From: Paenibacillus_E sp042676385
GTDB taxonomy: Bacteria; Bacillota; Bacilli; Paenibacillales; NBRC-103111
Direction: 5' to 3'
Assembly (NCBI RefSeq): GCF_042676385.1
Contig: NZ_JBHTHA010000044.1
Coordinates: 130,445-194,444 of the forward strand
DNA length: 64,000 nucleotides
The position numbers and the translations under genes are program-made. The notes under the pieces were generated by a model, which did not search any database, had not been told where the DNA came from, and worked only from the letters and a program-made list of their open reading frames with translations. Shown piece after piece: positions 1 through 8,867 of the stretch (position 1 is the stretch's first letter; each line of letters starts with the position of its first letter).

Positions 1-375
1 CGCCACAAAAGGAATAATAATGGAAAAGATAGCTGTCGTATGACCGGATGGAAATGAGTGATCGGTCAGTGGATTTTTACAAATAATCGTCTGTGGAAGG
101 ACGAGATAAGGTCGAAGCCGCGGATACTTCTTTTTAATAATAGCTACGGGAATATGACTGATCGTTAAAGCTATTAACGCTTGTATGCCCGCTATATGCA
201 AGGGACCTTGGCTGAATAAAGCCATGCATAGAGAGATGACGATTGTTGCCGTCGCTCCGCCTAAATGCGTTATTTTTGAAAAAAGATGATCGAGGAATGA
301 GTGCTGTATACGCTGATTCACAAAGCAGAACATTCGAGTTTCATGATGTTGAAGCCAATGGACGACTCTGCTCAT
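1..375 (-). CDS. PAP2-family phosphatase, 5' part only
   Basis: Minus-strand reading frame open from an ATG at 375 to the left window edge (125 codons, no stop), so the gene continues outside. A ribosome binding site AAGGAGG lies just upstream. The translation has a hydrophobic segment, then KKKYPRLRP (the KxxxxxxRP motif) and DHSFPSGHTTA (the PSGH motif), which are the first two catalytic motifs of type 2 phosphatidic acid phosphatases. These membrane enzymes dephosphorylate lipid phosphates such as undecaprenyl pyrophosphate or phosphatidylglycerophosphate. The third motif is beyond the edge, and the substrate cannot be told. It is divergent from the following glycosyltransferase. Confidence 0.8.
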   Translation of the reverse strand, partial: MSRVVHWLQHHETRMFCFVNQRIQHSFLDHLFSKITHLGGATATIVISLCMALFSQGPLHIAGIQALIALTISHIPVAIIKKKYPRLRPYLVLPQTIICKNPLTDHSFPSGHTTAIFSIIIPFVA

Positions 376-575
376 GAGTAGGCCTCCTTAGAGTTTTGCT
401 TTAACGTTCTTCATTTTGCTTCTAAATCCATTGTAGATAGTGTTTATTAAAAGAAGATTAACGCTGTAACAAATTTTTCGAAACTATAATTTAACTTTAC
501 TATGATATGACGTTAACAATCTCATGCTAGCATGATAGGGAATAAGGGAATCGAAGGAAAAAGGGGCTGATGAGC
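376..575. other. Divergent intergenic region
   Basis: AT-rich spacer between two divergent genes. It holds a TATAAT at 484-489 without a convincing -35 box, and a perfect 12-bp palindrome CATGCTAGCATG at 523-534 shortly before the ribosome binding site of the plus-strand gene. The palindrome could be an operator, but nothing further supports that. Confidence 0.3.
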
Positions 576-1751
576 ATGAGAGTTGCCTTATTTACGGATA
601 CGTTTCTTCCGGATGTAAACGGTGTGGCGAAAACGCTCGGCAGATGGACACGGTACCTAGAATCCCGAGGCGCCGAATGCAAGGTCTTTGCTCCTGCAAG
701 TATGACTGAAGACCCGGATCCGTTTCGCGTGGAGCGATTTTACAGTATTCCCTTTTTATTGTATCCCGAATGTCGCTTAGCTATCCCAAATCCCCTCTAT
801 CTTCGTAAATCGCTTCACGCTTTCGAGCCCACTATCATTCATTGTGCGACCCCATTTAACCTAGGACTCTTTGGTTTGTATTATGCACGCAAGCATGGCA
901 CTCCCTTCGTAGCTTCTTACCACACCCATTTTGACCAGTACTTAAGCCATTATAAAATTCCTTGGGTAGAGCCCACACTTTGGAAGTACATGCAGTGGTT
1001 TCATCAAAGCTGCAGCAAAGTGTATGTGCCGTCTGAGTCTACTATGCAGCATCTGGAAGCCAAAGGGTTGCGCAATCTGGAAATTTGGAGCCGCGGTGTC
1101 GATGCCGAACGTTTTCACCCGGATGTGAATCGCCAGGAGGTGCTTGCTTCCTACGGCGTAGACCCTTCCAAGTTTGTTATGCTCTACGTGGGCAGGCTGG
1201 CACCGGAAAAAAGTGTCGAAGTCGCCATAGAGACTTTCAAGGCTTTGCCCGAAGTGATTCGCAGCAGCGCTCACCTGATTATTGCCGGTGACGGACCTTC
1301 TGCAGCTTCTTTTCGCGAATTGTATAAAGAGCACGCCGAAATGACCTTCCCGGGATTTGTTCAGGGAAAAGCGCTGGCTGATCTGTACGCGGCAGCCGAT
1401 GTCTTCATTTTTCCTTCTGCGACGGAGACGTTCGGGAATGTCGTACTGGAGTCGATGGCTGCAGGCACAGCCGTGATTGGAGCAGCAGCGGGTGGCGTGA
1501 ATGACACCATTGAGCATGAAGTAACCGGATTGTTATGCCCGCCGGGCGATGTGTCGGCATTTGTCGACGCGGTTAAAAGGTTGTATGGAGAGGACGAAAC
1601 CCGTCGATCGATAGCGAGGGCAGGGAGGGGCTACGCGCTTCGCCAGTCGTGGGAACAAATTTTTAATAACCTATATGCTAGCTATGAAGAGGTAAGCGAT
1701 AGAGGAAATGTTAGTGCCTTACGAACGGATTCTGCACGAATGATTCGATGA
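576..1751 (+). CDS. GT4-family glycosyltransferase
   Basis: About 391-residue GT-B glycosyltransferase of family GT4. The N-terminus MRVALFTDTFLPDVNGVA is the typical first Rossmann strand and glycine loop. The second domain has VGRLAPEKS near residue 204, and the E-x7-E nucleotide-sugar motif ETFGNVVLE near 283-291. It resembles the GDP-mannose- or UDP-glucose-dependent glycolipid transferases (MgtA/PimB-like), but donor and acceptor are not visible. Two ATGs compete. The one at 576 lies 9 bases after AAGGGG and starts at the conserved MRVA; the one at 570 is in frame, 11 bases after GAAGGA. No signal peptide; probably acts at the cytoplasmic membrane face. Confidence 0.82.
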   Translation: MRVALFTDTFLPDVNGVAKTLGRWTRYLESRGAECKVFAPASMTEDPDPFRVERFYSIPFLLYPECRLAIPNPLYLRKSLHAFEPTIIHCATPFNLGLFGLYYARKHGTPFVASYHTHFDQYLSHYKIPWVEPTLWKYMQWFHQSCSKVYVPSESTMQHLEAKGLRNLEIWSRGVDAERFHPDVNRQEVLASYGVDPSKFVMLYVGRLAPEKSVEVAIETFKALPEVIRSSAHLIIAGDGPSAASFRELYKEHAEMTFPGFVQGKALADLYAAADVFIFPSATETFGNVVLESMAAGTAVIGAAAGGVNDTIEHEVTGLLCPPGDVSAFVDAVKRLYGEDETRRSIARAGRGYALRQSWEQIFNNLYASYEEVSDRGNVSALRTDSARMIR

Positions 1752-1772
1752 GATAGCCGATTCACGCAAAAG

Positions 1773-1802
1773 TTGTCTTTCACGGATGATGTGGATTATA
1801 AT
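1773..1802 (+). promoter_or_regulatory. Possible SigA promoter for the GT2 gene
   Basis: TTGTCT at 1773-1778 and TATAAT at 1797-1802 with an 18-base spacer. It would give a leader of nearly 290 nt before the ATG at 2091. The rest of 1752-2090 shows no gene; a second TTGACA near 1972 lacks a good -10. Confidence 0.35.
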
Positions 1803-2090
1803 AAACCCCGTGCTCCGCTTGTTCGTCTAAATCGTGAACATTTGGTGCACAATAAAATGAAAAACGATGAAAACAGGACTGTAACGATCTGATTTCGAGC
1901 ACATGCTGCCTGATCTTTCTGCATTCCCCGTAAACCTGAAATAACTGGCTTATTTTCGGATTTTGTAGACTTTGACAAATCGGGGGAAAGAGAGGAAAAT
2001 CAAGAACGGTTATTCACCTGTTACATATTGCGCAGAAGCATACAAAAAGAGAGCTCGGGCGCATTAAACAAAAAGGGGGATTTTTGCTTC

Positions 2091-3323
2091 ATGCTGGACA
2101 ACGTTATGCTTACCTTTCAAGTCGGATTGGCATTGGTTGGAGCGTATCAATTGTTTTTGACTTTTTTCGGATGGTACCGTCCAAAAAACAAGAAGCATTT
2201 CACGCCTCAAAAATCATTTGCGGTTCTCGTGGCCGCTCACAACGAAGAGCAAGTCGTTGGCGCGCTGATCGAAAACTTGAAAGCACTCGACTATCCTAAA
2301 GAGCTATATGATATTTTCGTTATTTGCGATAATTGCACCGACCGTACGGCAGACATTACCCGCAGCCATGGCGTTTATGCGATGGAACGGCATAACCCGA
2401 ACCTGAGAGGGAAAGGGTATGCGATCGAATGGATGCTTAAGGAGCTCTGGAAGCGTGAGCGCCAATATGACGCAGTCGTCATGTTCGACGCTGACAACCT
2501 GGCAAGCCCGGATTATCTGATTCACATGAATAATGACTTATGCTCAGGATCCAGAGTGATTCAAGCCTATCTGGACAGCAAGAACCCGAACGACTCTTGG
2601 GTTACAGGGTCCTATGCGATTTCATACTACTTTGCGAACCGCTTTTGGCAAATGCCCCGCACGAACCTGGGACTGGCCAATTACTTGGGCGGGACCGGCA
2701 TGTGTTTCGAGGCCGGCTTGCTGAAGCAAATCGGCTGGGGTGCAACGAGCCTGGTAGAAGACCTTGAATTCTCCATGCGCTGCATCAAAATGGGTATTCG
2801 ACCTACGTACAATTACGAGGCTATTGTTTACGATGAGAAACCACTGACATTCAAAGCGTCTGCCAAACAGCGTTTGCGCTGGATGCAAGGGCATTTTGAC
2901 GTCGCCAAACGTTATTTCTTCCCGCTGCTGTGGCAAGGGATTAAAGAAGGCAGCTGGACTAAGATTGACGCCGCAGTTTATTCGGCTAACGTATACAACT
3001 TCTTTTTCGGCGCGATTATCAGCGTGCTGCTTTGGATCAAATCCATTACGCCGGGCTGGGCGGATGCGCCGATGCTGGCGGATATCAACCCTGTTTTCTT
3101 CAACACGATCAGCGTTGCGATTTATATTTTGCTGCCGATTTCGATGTTCGTTGAGAAAGCCCCTTGGAAAGTTTATAAGTATCTGATTCTGTATCCGATC
3201 TTTATGGTATCCTGGTGGCCAATCACGTTTTATGCGTTCTTCACGCAAAATAACAAGCAATGGAGTCATACCGAACATACGCGTGTTATTCGCTTAGACG
3301 AAATGAAAAAGCAAGCAAGCTAG
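2091..3323 (+). CDS. Membrane GT2-family glycosyltransferase
   Basis: About 410 residues. An N-terminal membrane segment (LTFQVGLALVGAYQLFLTFF) is followed by a GT-A domain with AAHNEE, the DAD metal/nucleotide motif near 131, VEDLEF near 221, and QRLRW near 259. Together these form the D,D,D,QxxRW signature of processive GT2 synthases (hyaluronan and cellulose synthase type). Several C-terminal membrane helices follow. It probably polymerises or transfers sugars across the membrane; the product is unknown. The start is the ATG at 2091, 10 bases after AAGGGGGA; the frame also extends upstream to a TTG at 2028 without a ribosome binding site. Its stop codon touches the next promoter. Confidence 0.82.
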   Translation: MLDNVMLTFQVGLALVGAYQLFLTFFGWYRPKNKKHFTPQKSFAVLVAAHNEEQVVGALIENLKALDYPKELYDIFVICDNCTDRTADITRSHGVYAMERHNPNLRGKGYAIEWMLKELWKRERQYDAVVMFDADNLASPDYLIHMNNDLCSGSRVIQAYLDSKNPNDSWVTGSYAISYYFANRFWQMPRTNLGLANYLGGTGMCFEAGLLKQIGWGATSLVEDLEFSMRCIKMGIRPTYNYEAIVYDEKPLTFKASAKQRLRWMQGHFDVAKRYFFPLLWQGIKEGSWTKIDAAVYSANVYNFFFGAIISVLLWIKSITPGWADAPMLADINPVFFNTISVAIYILLPISMFVEKAPWKVYKYLILYPIFMVSWWPITFYAFFTQNNKQWSHTEHTRVIRLDEMKKQAS

Positions 3324-3352
3324 TTGACTTTCCTCAAACGAAGTGATATAGT
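3324..3352 (+). promoter_or_regulatory. SigA promoter of the infC operon
   Basis: TTGACT at 3324-3329 and TATAGT at 3347-3352 with an exact 17-base spacer. The -35 box starts one base after the stop codon of the GT2 gene. Transcription would begin near 3359, at the 5' end of the L20 leader. Confidence 0.75.
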
Positions 3353-3358
3353 ATTTCA

Positions 3359-3500
3359 AGTAAAAGCAGAGGCGCCCGCTTCTCACCTGTCCGACACCGG
3401 TTGGCTGGTCTGAAATGAATCATCATGCATGTATAATAGGTTTGGCTTAAACCTGTTTTGATGAAGATGTGGGCCCATAAGCGCCCGCATCTTTTTTATT
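3359..3500 (+). ncRNA. L20 leader (ribosomal protein autoregulation)
   Basis: Structured leader between the promoter and infC, ending in a strong intrinsic terminator. In Firmicutes, infC-rpmI-rplT is preceded by an L20-binding leader that mimics 23S rRNA, and L20 binding favours early termination. Position, length and terminator fit. The identification rests on context; the fold was not computed. Confidence 0.7.
3466..3497 (+). terminator. Attenuator terminator of the L20 leader
   Basis: GATGTGGGC at 3466-3474 pairs with GCCCGCATC at 3483-3491 (one G-U pair), followed by six T at 3492-3497. Confidence 0.85.
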
Positions 3501-3516
3501 GTTTTAATCGGGGGCT

Positions 3517-3567
3517 CCCCCAAAAGTAATGGGAATAGGCTTCGTAGGCTTTCTTCACTTTTGGGGG
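3517..3567 (+). repeat. 11-bp inverted repeat in the infC 5' leader
   Basis: CCCCCAAAAGT at 3517-3527 and its exact complement ACTTTTGGGGG at 3557-3567, with a 29-base loop and no T-run. It lies after the leader terminator and about 20 bases before the infC ribosome binding site, so it is on read-through mRNA only. Confidence 0.6.
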
Positions 3568-3601
3568 AAATTAGTTACATACTTTCTGGAGGTGGAATGT
3601 T

Positions 3602-4117
3602 ATTAGCAAAGACCATATGATCAACGATGAGATTCGCGTGAAGGAAGTACGCCTGATTGGGGCGGACGGAGAACAACTCGGCATCAAGCTGACTCGTGAA
3701 GCTCTTCAAATTGCAATGGAAGCAAACTTGGATTTGGTGAATGTAGCTCCGACGGCGAAGCCGCCAGTATGCCGCATCATGGATTACGGTAAGTACCGTT
3801 ACGAGTTGCAGAAGAAAGAAAAAGAAGCTCGTAAAAATCAGAAGATCGTGGATATCAAAGAGATTCGCCTCAGCGCGACGATCGATGAGCATGACTTCCA
3901 AACGAAGCTTCGCAACGCAGTGAAATTCCTCGGCGACGGGGATAAAGTCAAGGCGAGCGTGCGATTCCGCGGCCGCGAAATCGCGCATGCCGAAATCGGC
4001 AAGAAGGTGCTGGACCGCCTTGCTTCCGAAACGGCTGACATTTCCTCGATGGAGCGCGCTCCAAAGCTTGAGGGAAGAAGCATGATCATGATTTTAACGC
4101 CAAAAGCTACCACTTAG
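3602..4117 (+). CDS. infC: Translation initiation factor IF-3 (AUU start)
   Basis: 171-residue IF-3, which binds the 30S subunit, prevents premature 50S joining and checks the start codon. Conserved stretches include VAPTAKPPVCRIMDYGK and KEARKNQKIVDIKEIRLS, in an N-domain, linker, C-domain layout of normal length. The start is inferred to be ATT at 3602-3604: GGAGG at 3588-3592 lies 9 bases upstream, and the resulting MSKDHMINDEIR matches the N-terminus of Bacillus IF-3. The ATG at 3617 is too far from the ribosome binding site, and the ATG at 3597 is out of frame. AUU starts on infC are known to make IF-3 repress its own translation. First gene of infC-rpmI-rplT. Confidence 0.93.
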   Translation: MSKDHMINDEIRVKEVRLIGADGEQLGIKLTREALQIAMEANLDLVNVAPTAKPPVCRIMDYGKYRYELQKKEKEARKNQKIVDIKEIRLSATIDEHDFQTKLRNAVKFLGDGDKVKASVRFRGREIAHAEIGKKVLDRLASETADISSMERAPKLEGRSMIMILTPKATT

Positions 4118-4149
4118 GCGGATTTAACTAAATTAGGAGGAACACCAAC

Positions 4150-4350
4150 ATGCCAAAAATGAAAACTCACAGCAGCTTGAAAGATCGTTTCAAAATTACC
4201 GGCACTGGTAAAGTGAAAAGATATAAATCAGGCAAAAACCATTTGTTGTCCCACAAGTCCGCTCGTACGAAGCGCGTACTGTCCACAAACCCGGTTATGG
4301 CTCCTGGCGATGTACGTCGTCTGAAACAACAACTGGCTAACATCAAATAA
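4150..4350 (+). CDS. rpmI: Large-subunit ribosomal protein L35
   Basis: 66-residue basic protein with the usual L35 start MPKMKTHSSLKDRFKITGTG and normal length. TAGGAGGAAC lies just upstream. It sits between infC and rplT, the usual order, and should be co-transcribed under the L20 leader. Confidence 0.97.
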   Translation: MPKMKTHSSLKDRFKITGTGKVKRYKSGKNHLLSHKSARTKRVLSTNPVMAPGDVRRLKQQLANIK

Positions 4351-4395
4351 TTCAAATTACGAACATCATTCATACATTTCAGGAGGTAGTTGACA

Positions 4396-4755
4396 ATGGC
4401 AAGAGTCAAGGGCGGATTCGTTCGCGCTCATCGTCGTAAGAAAATTTTGAAACTGGCAAAGGGTTACTTCGGTTCCAAACACCGTTTATTTAAAACAGCA
4501 AAAGAGCAAGTGATGAAATCCTTGCTGTATGCATACCGTGACCGTCGTCAAACGAAACGTAACTTCCGCAGACTGTGGATCACTCGTATCAACGCTGGCG
4601 CTCGTCAAAACGGCCTGAGCTACAGCAAATTGATGCATGGCTTGAAATTGGCCGGTATCGACATCAACCGCAAAATCTTGGCTGACCTGGCTGTGAACGA
4701 CGCTAAAGCGTTCAACGACTTGGCAACAGCAGCAAAAGCAAAAGTAAACGCGTAA
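4396..4755 (+). CDS. rplT: Large-subunit ribosomal protein L20
   Basis: 119-residue L20, starting MARVKGGFVRAHRRKKILK and ending in the usual alanine-rich tail. It is an early 23S rRNA assembly protein and the repressor of this operon through the leader. The start is the ATG at 4396, after AGGAGG at 4381-4386; a TTG two codons upstream is in frame but less fitting. A strong terminator follows the stop. Confidence 0.97.
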   Translation: MARVKGGFVRAHRRKKILKLAKGYFGSKHRLFKTAKEQVMKSLLYAYRDRRQTKRNFRRLWITRINAGARQNGLSYSKLMHGLKLAGIDINRKILADLAVNDAKAFNDLATAAKAKVNA

Positions 4756-4775
4756 GCAGCCGCTTCGCCTTGCTA

Positions 4776-4809
4776 GAAGCTTGTCCCGATCATGGGGCAA
4801 GCTTCTTTT
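4776..4809 (+). terminator. Terminator after rplT, may also serve the minus-strand ger operon
   Basis: GAAGCTTGTCCC at 4776-4787 pairs with GGGGCAAGCTTC at 4794-4805, followed by TTTT. It lies between convergent genes. Confidence 0.8.
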
Positions 4810-4812
4810 AGT

Positions 4813-5934
4813 TTAACCGGAGGCATGGTCAATCGACGGGGCCTCTTCATCGTTTCCGGTCGCAGGAGGCTTGCGGAACAACATTGCAATGAACATTGCC
4901 AGAGGCAAGAGGATTTGAAAAATGGGGAAAAGTTTCACGCTTACTTCGAGCCCCAGCCAAACGTGATAGGTGTAATTGGGTTCTATGAAAGAAGTAATGA
5001 ATATGACGGAGCCTATATAGAAAATGGGGAATTTGCTTTTTGAACCTGCAAGCTGAGAAACAGCATACGTTGCAGCCCAATAAAATGCAGTCATTTTGAC
5101 GAACAGTCCCAGGAACAGCAGAAGCGTAACGAAAACATCCAGTCGTTCGAAGATTTCGCCCACCTGAATTAACTGAACCGTTTGCAAGAAGGGAAGGGTG
5201 CTGTTTCCGAGTAAGGAAGGACCCAAAACCATGACATTCAACATGTTCATGACTATGAGAAACAGCGCCACGCTGATGTAGGCGACGATGGTCACATGCT
5301 GCATTCTGGTCTTGTCATTCAGCAGCCGCCACATCATGAAAAATATGACCATTTGTCCATAGGGGAAAGATATAATATCGGGAAAAGCAGCCCTAAGTAC
5401 CGGGGCGATACCGTTTTCTAAGACAGGCAAAAGCCGATCAACGCTGAGGAGTTTGGAACTAATAATCAGAATGATCAATGTCATATAGCTTACGGCGACA
5501 ATCGGTGTCAAGATTTCAACCACACGGCAAAAAGTTTCAATTCCCATGGCGATCGCGTAAGCGGCTAATAAAACAACGAAAAGCATAATGATGAATTGGG
5601 GGGTTCTGGATAGCAATGTGATGGTGGTGATCTCTCCAAAATCACGGACGTTTCGCATAGATTCATAAGCAAAATAGATGACAAAACATCCGCCAAGCAA
5701 GTTGCCGCAAACATTGCCGAAGCAAATTCGCAGAATGCCTATGAGATCATGGTCGGGAGCTTTTCGTTGAATGCTTAGGAACATGAGGACCAGGAGCAAG
5801 CCGGCAGCAGCTGCGACAAACATCGCGATCCAGGAGTCTTGCTTGGCTTTACTGCCCAAAGCGAATAATGGGGTACTTCCGATCTGGAAAAGGATGATCA
5901 TTACCGCAATCTGATATTTGCTGATTCCTTCCAT
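4813..5934 (-). CDS. Spore germination protein, GerAB family (B subunit)
   Basis: 373-residue integral membrane protein with about ten hydrophobic helices, of the APC-superfamily GerAB/ArcD/ProY type. It starts MEGISKYQIAVMIILFQIGSTPLFALGSKAKQ-like, with the early glycine-containing helix typical of germinant receptors. B subunits sit in the spore inner membrane and are thought to bind the germinant. It follows the C subunit by 16 bases and is the last gene of an A-C-B operon. A helix carrying FVTLLLFLGLFVKMTAFYWA and a C-terminal helix precede the charged tail. Confidence 0.88.
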   Translation of the reverse strand: MEGISKYQIAVMIILFQIGSTPLFALGSKAKQDSWIAMFVAAAAGLLLVLMFLSIQRKAPDHDLIGILRICFGNVCGNLLGGCFVIYFAYESMRNVRDFGEITTITLLSRTPQFIIMLFVVLLAAYAIAMGIETFCRVVEILTPIVAVSYMTLIILIISSKLLSVDRLLPVLENGIAPVLRAAFPDIISFPYGQMVIFFMMWRLLNDKTRMQHVTIVAYISVALFLIVMNMLNVMVLGPSLLGNSTLPFLQTVQLIQVGEIFERLDVFVTLLLFLGLFVKMTAFYWAATYAVSQLAGSKSKFPIFYIGSVIFITSFIEPNYTYHVWLGLEVSVKLFPIFQILLPLAMFIAMLFRKPPATGNDEEAPSIDHASG

Positions 5935-5950
5935 AAGACCTCACCCCCGG

Positions 5951-7180
5951 TTAGTCAGTCTTGCCTTGCATGAGTTTTTCAAAGGGTTTGGTGCTCATGC
6001 CTAGACGTTCCAATTTGACCTGTATGAAGGTCTCCAAAGAAGTTTGCGTAAACTGTTCGTCCCAATCCTCTTTCATCTGCTTCCATGCCTTCGGATACTT
6101 CTTGTGAATGGTACTGGCAAAGCCGAATACGTCAGCTTTCATTTCTTTGGCGGATTGCAGCGAAGTTTGCATCAAAGCGGCTAATTCATCATTAATGAGT
6201 TTTTCTAATGCGCGAAGACCCTCTGGCTTGGAACCGTCGATTCCGCAGCCGTTCTCAATGAGCTGTGCGGATGCGTGCACATGGGCTTTTATAACCCAGC
6301 GTCCGTCCTGCTGAATAGGATCCAATCGGGTTTTTGCATGTAAGATGCGAACTGCGGATTGAAACCTTTTGTTTTCCTGTGAACAAGGGAAGAATAACAC
6401 GGACTGGTCAATCCGGTTTGTAATCCAACTGATGCCATATCCGTCCCGTGCAGACATCCATCCGATCATTTTATCCTTCTTGAAGACACCTAAACGTCCC
6501 AATTTTAATTTCGTGTTGAACACCGTGTTTTTTAACATTTCGATGGATTTGGATTCCTGGCCTTTCCCTGAAATAAATACTTCAGGTACAACCGTATAGC
6601 CGGAGTCCCCGGTCATGCCCATCGCAAGCTGGTAAACCATGACCTGATTTAAATTGGAGTCTTGCTTATCTTCGTTGAGGAGCATATTCTGTACGGCTGC
6701 ACCCGGGATTTTTTCTAATGGCACAATTTGCTCCAGGATTTTCCTTCCACTCTCTCTGCTGACAAGAATACTCACAGTTTCTCGTGATCCGGCATTCCTG
6801 AAATAATCTTCAATAACAAGCGTAATCCCTTTACGGGCAGCTTCCTCGCCAATGACAGTAATTCGGTTATGGGCAAAAAAGAGCGTACGTGGCATCTCCA
6901 AGCTTGCTCTTTGTACGGCCGATTGTATGGTGTCCCCATCTGTAGAGAACACCATAACAGGGGCCTGTTGATTGGCACCGCCTCCCACATTTTGGCTGGA
7001 TATCGATTGCGGAATGATGATCTGATAAGAGACCCGCCAATGGTCCTGCACCCAGTCAACGGCAGTTGCCGAGGTAATCCCGATTTTGTTGAGCTCGACG
7101 CGATCCCAGCACCCGGTGGTGACAAGGCAGATCAAGAAAATAAATAAACACTTGAGTTTAATGTGATGTTTATTAAGCAT
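5951..7180 (-). CDS. Spore germination lipoprotein, Ger(x)C family (C subunit)
   Basis: About 409 residues. The start chosen is ATG at 7180 (MLNKHHIKLKC), after AAGGGGGA, because it gives a clean lipoprotein signal with lipobox LVTTGC and then WDRVELNKIG, the usual GerAC start. An upstream in-frame extension has no such meaning. C subunits are anchored to the outer face of the spore inner membrane and are required for receptor function. It lies between the A gene (20 bases upstream) and the B gene (16 bases downstream), so the three are one operon. Confidence 0.88.
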   Translation of the reverse strand: MLNKHHIKLKCLFIFLICLVTTGCWDRVELNKIGITSATAVDWVQDHWRVSYQIIIPQSISSQNVGGGANQQAPVMVFSTDGDTIQSAVQRASLEMPRTLFFAHNRITVIGEEAARKGITLVIEDYFRNAGSRETVSILVSRESGRKILEQIVPLEKIPGAAVQNMLLNEDKQDSNLNQVMVYQLAMGMTGDSGYTVVPEVFISGKGQESKSIEMLKNTVFNTKLKLGRLGVFKKDKMIGWMSARDGYGISWITNRIDQSVLFFPCSQENKRFQSAVRILHAKTRLDPIQQDGRWVIKAHVHASAQLIENGCGIDGSKPEGLRALEKLINDELAALMQTSLQSAKEMKADVFGFASTIHKKYPKAWKQMKEDWDEQFTQTSLETFIQVKLERLGMSTKPFEKLMQGKTD

Positions 7181-7200
7181 CGAATCCCCCTTCACAGCTA

Positions 7201-8733
7201 CTATGGCTTCGTTTTCTTGGCTGACGCCGAATGTGGGGCGGAGGGCTGTCTGCGAACATTTTTGGCAAGAATGATTGGGCGCGTATTCAGTTTCCACCAG
7301 GGAAGTCGGATAAAAATATCTTTAATATTCGGTTTCAAAAAAGGAGCTAGCGGAGACAGATAAGGAATACCGAACGATTTGATGGAAGCCATATGAATCA
7401 ATATCGCCATACAGCCCACTAGTATACCGAACAAGCCAAGTGTTCCGGCAAGGAGCATAAGCAAAAAGCGGATCAAGCGAGCAGCAACCGCCAAATTAAT
7501 TGCCGGAGTCACGAAGTTCGAGATGGCTGTAAAGGAAACAACGATAACCATGGCGGCCGATACGAGTCCGGCTTGGACTGCTGCTTGACCAAGAACGAGA
7601 GCTCCTACGATTGAAATTGCGGGACCTACGACTCGCGGCATTCGCACACCAGCCTCTCTTAAAACCTCGAAAGTTACCTCCATCAAAAAAGCCTCGACTA
7701 ATGCGGGGAACGGGACCCCTTCACGCTGAGCGGCAAGACCGATGAGCAGTGTAGTCGGAAGCATTTCGTGATGAAACGTCGTAATGGCAATATACATGGC
7801 AGGCAGCAGCATCGAGACAAGAAAGGATACATACCTGATCAAACGCACGAAAGAAGCGATATCGTATCGCTGGTAGTAATCTTCGCTGGATTGCAGAAAT
7901 TTGAAAAAGGATACGGGGGCCAGCAATACAAAAGGCGTCCCGTCGATAATAATGATCACTTGCCCTTCCAAAATGCCGGCTGCAGCTGCATCAGGTCGCT
8001 CTGTGTTCATTAATGTCGGAAAGGGTGTATATATCTTATCTTCAATGAATTCTTCAATATAGGCGCTTTCCAGGATGCTATCGGTATCTATGCTTTGCAG
8101 ACGGCGCTTGACTTCATCGAGAACCTGCTGGTTCGCAAGACCGTCCAGGTAAGTGACGATGACCTCCGTTTGGGTATATCGGCCGATTTTCAACGTCTCG
8201 AAGCGAAGATCAGGGGATTTAATCTTTCTGCGCAGGAGCATGGTATTGGTCCTGATATCTTCAGTGAAGCTTTCCTTTGGACCTCGAATGACGGTCTGTG
8301 TCTGCGGTTCTTCGATGGAACGTTTCTCCCAGCCGCAAGTGCCGGCCACTAGCGCTTCGTCGACACCGTCAATAAGTATGGCAGTTTTGCCATCCAATAC
8401 AGCGGCCAACAGAAGCATGTCTTGATTAACGGTTGTTAATTCGCCTATGGTGACAATTTGCTGAAGCACATCGTGCATCCCGACGAACTGTTCAGCGGCA
8501 TAGTTAGACTCCTGAACAGCCAGAAGAGGCTGTATGAGGTTAACCTGGATGGCATCCGAGTCGACAAGACCGTCAATAAAAACAAGAGCTAATGAGCATT
8601 GTTCGTGCGCAAGATTTAACTCTAGGGAACGGATGATGATGTCGGGGCTGCCGCCGAGTCGTGAATGAATCATGTTCACGTTCTCGTTCAAATCCGGCGA
8701 TAAAGGGAGAGCGGGTTTCAGAGACGGTTTCAT
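7201..8733 (-). CDS. Spore germination protein, GerAA family (A subunit)
   Basis: 510-residue protein of normal length for GerA A subunits. A soluble N-terminal half includes GLVDSDAIQVNLIQPL and LIDGVDEALVAGTCGWEKR. It is followed by membrane helices from about residue 285 onward with the family-typical FPALVEAFLMEVTFEVLREA and GAALVLGQAAVQAG-like stretches. A subunits oligomerise in the spore inner membrane and form part of the germinant-gated ion channel. First gene of the A-C-B operon; GAGGG lies before the ATG. Sporulation control is expected, but I did not find a convincing SigG promoter upstream. Confidence 0.9.
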   Translation of the reverse strand: MKPSLKPALPLSPDLNENVNMIHSRLGGSPDIIIRSLELNLAHEQCSLALVFIDGLVDSDAIQVNLIQPLLAVQESNYAAEQFVGMHDVLQQIVTIGELTTVNQDMLLLAAVLDGKTAILIDGVDEALVAGTCGWEKRSIEEPQTQTVIRGPKESFTEDIRTNTMLLRRKIKSPDLRFETLKIGRYTQTEVIVTYLDGLANQQVLDEVKRRLQSIDTDSILESAYIEEFIEDKIYTPFPTLMNTERPDAAAAGILEGQVIIIIDGTPFVLLAPVSFFKFLQSSEDYYQRYDIASFVRLIRYVSFLVSMLLPAMYIAITTFHHEMLPTTLLIGLAAQREGVPFPALVEAFLMEVTFEVLREAGVRMPRVVGPAISIVGALVLGQAAVQAGLVSAAMVIVVSFTAISNFVTPAINLAVAARLIRFLLMLLAGTLGLFGILVGCMAILIHMASIKSFGIPYLSPLAPFLKPNIKDIFIRLPWWKLNTRPIILAKNVRRQPSAPHSASAKKTKP

Positions 8734-8801
8734 CAGTAGCCCTCATTTCCTGAATTGGTATTATCTTCTCTCGGTTGTTTTTGTTTTATTCAGTCAGACT
8801 A

Positions 8802-8830
8802 TTGACTATTGCTCGGGGGATGCATATAAT
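8802..8830 (+). promoter_or_regulatory. SigA promoter of the ilv operon
   Basis: TTGACT at 8802-8807 and TATAAT at 8825-8830 with a 17-base spacer, about 40 bases before the T-box structure. Confidence 0.75.
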
Positions 8831-8867
8831 TATCTCTAAATCATATTCTATATGGTGATCAACACTA

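Noticed and set aside
4792..5043. Plus-strand frame of 83 codons after rplT
   Set aside because: It starts inside the rplT terminator and is antisense to a clear GerAB gene.
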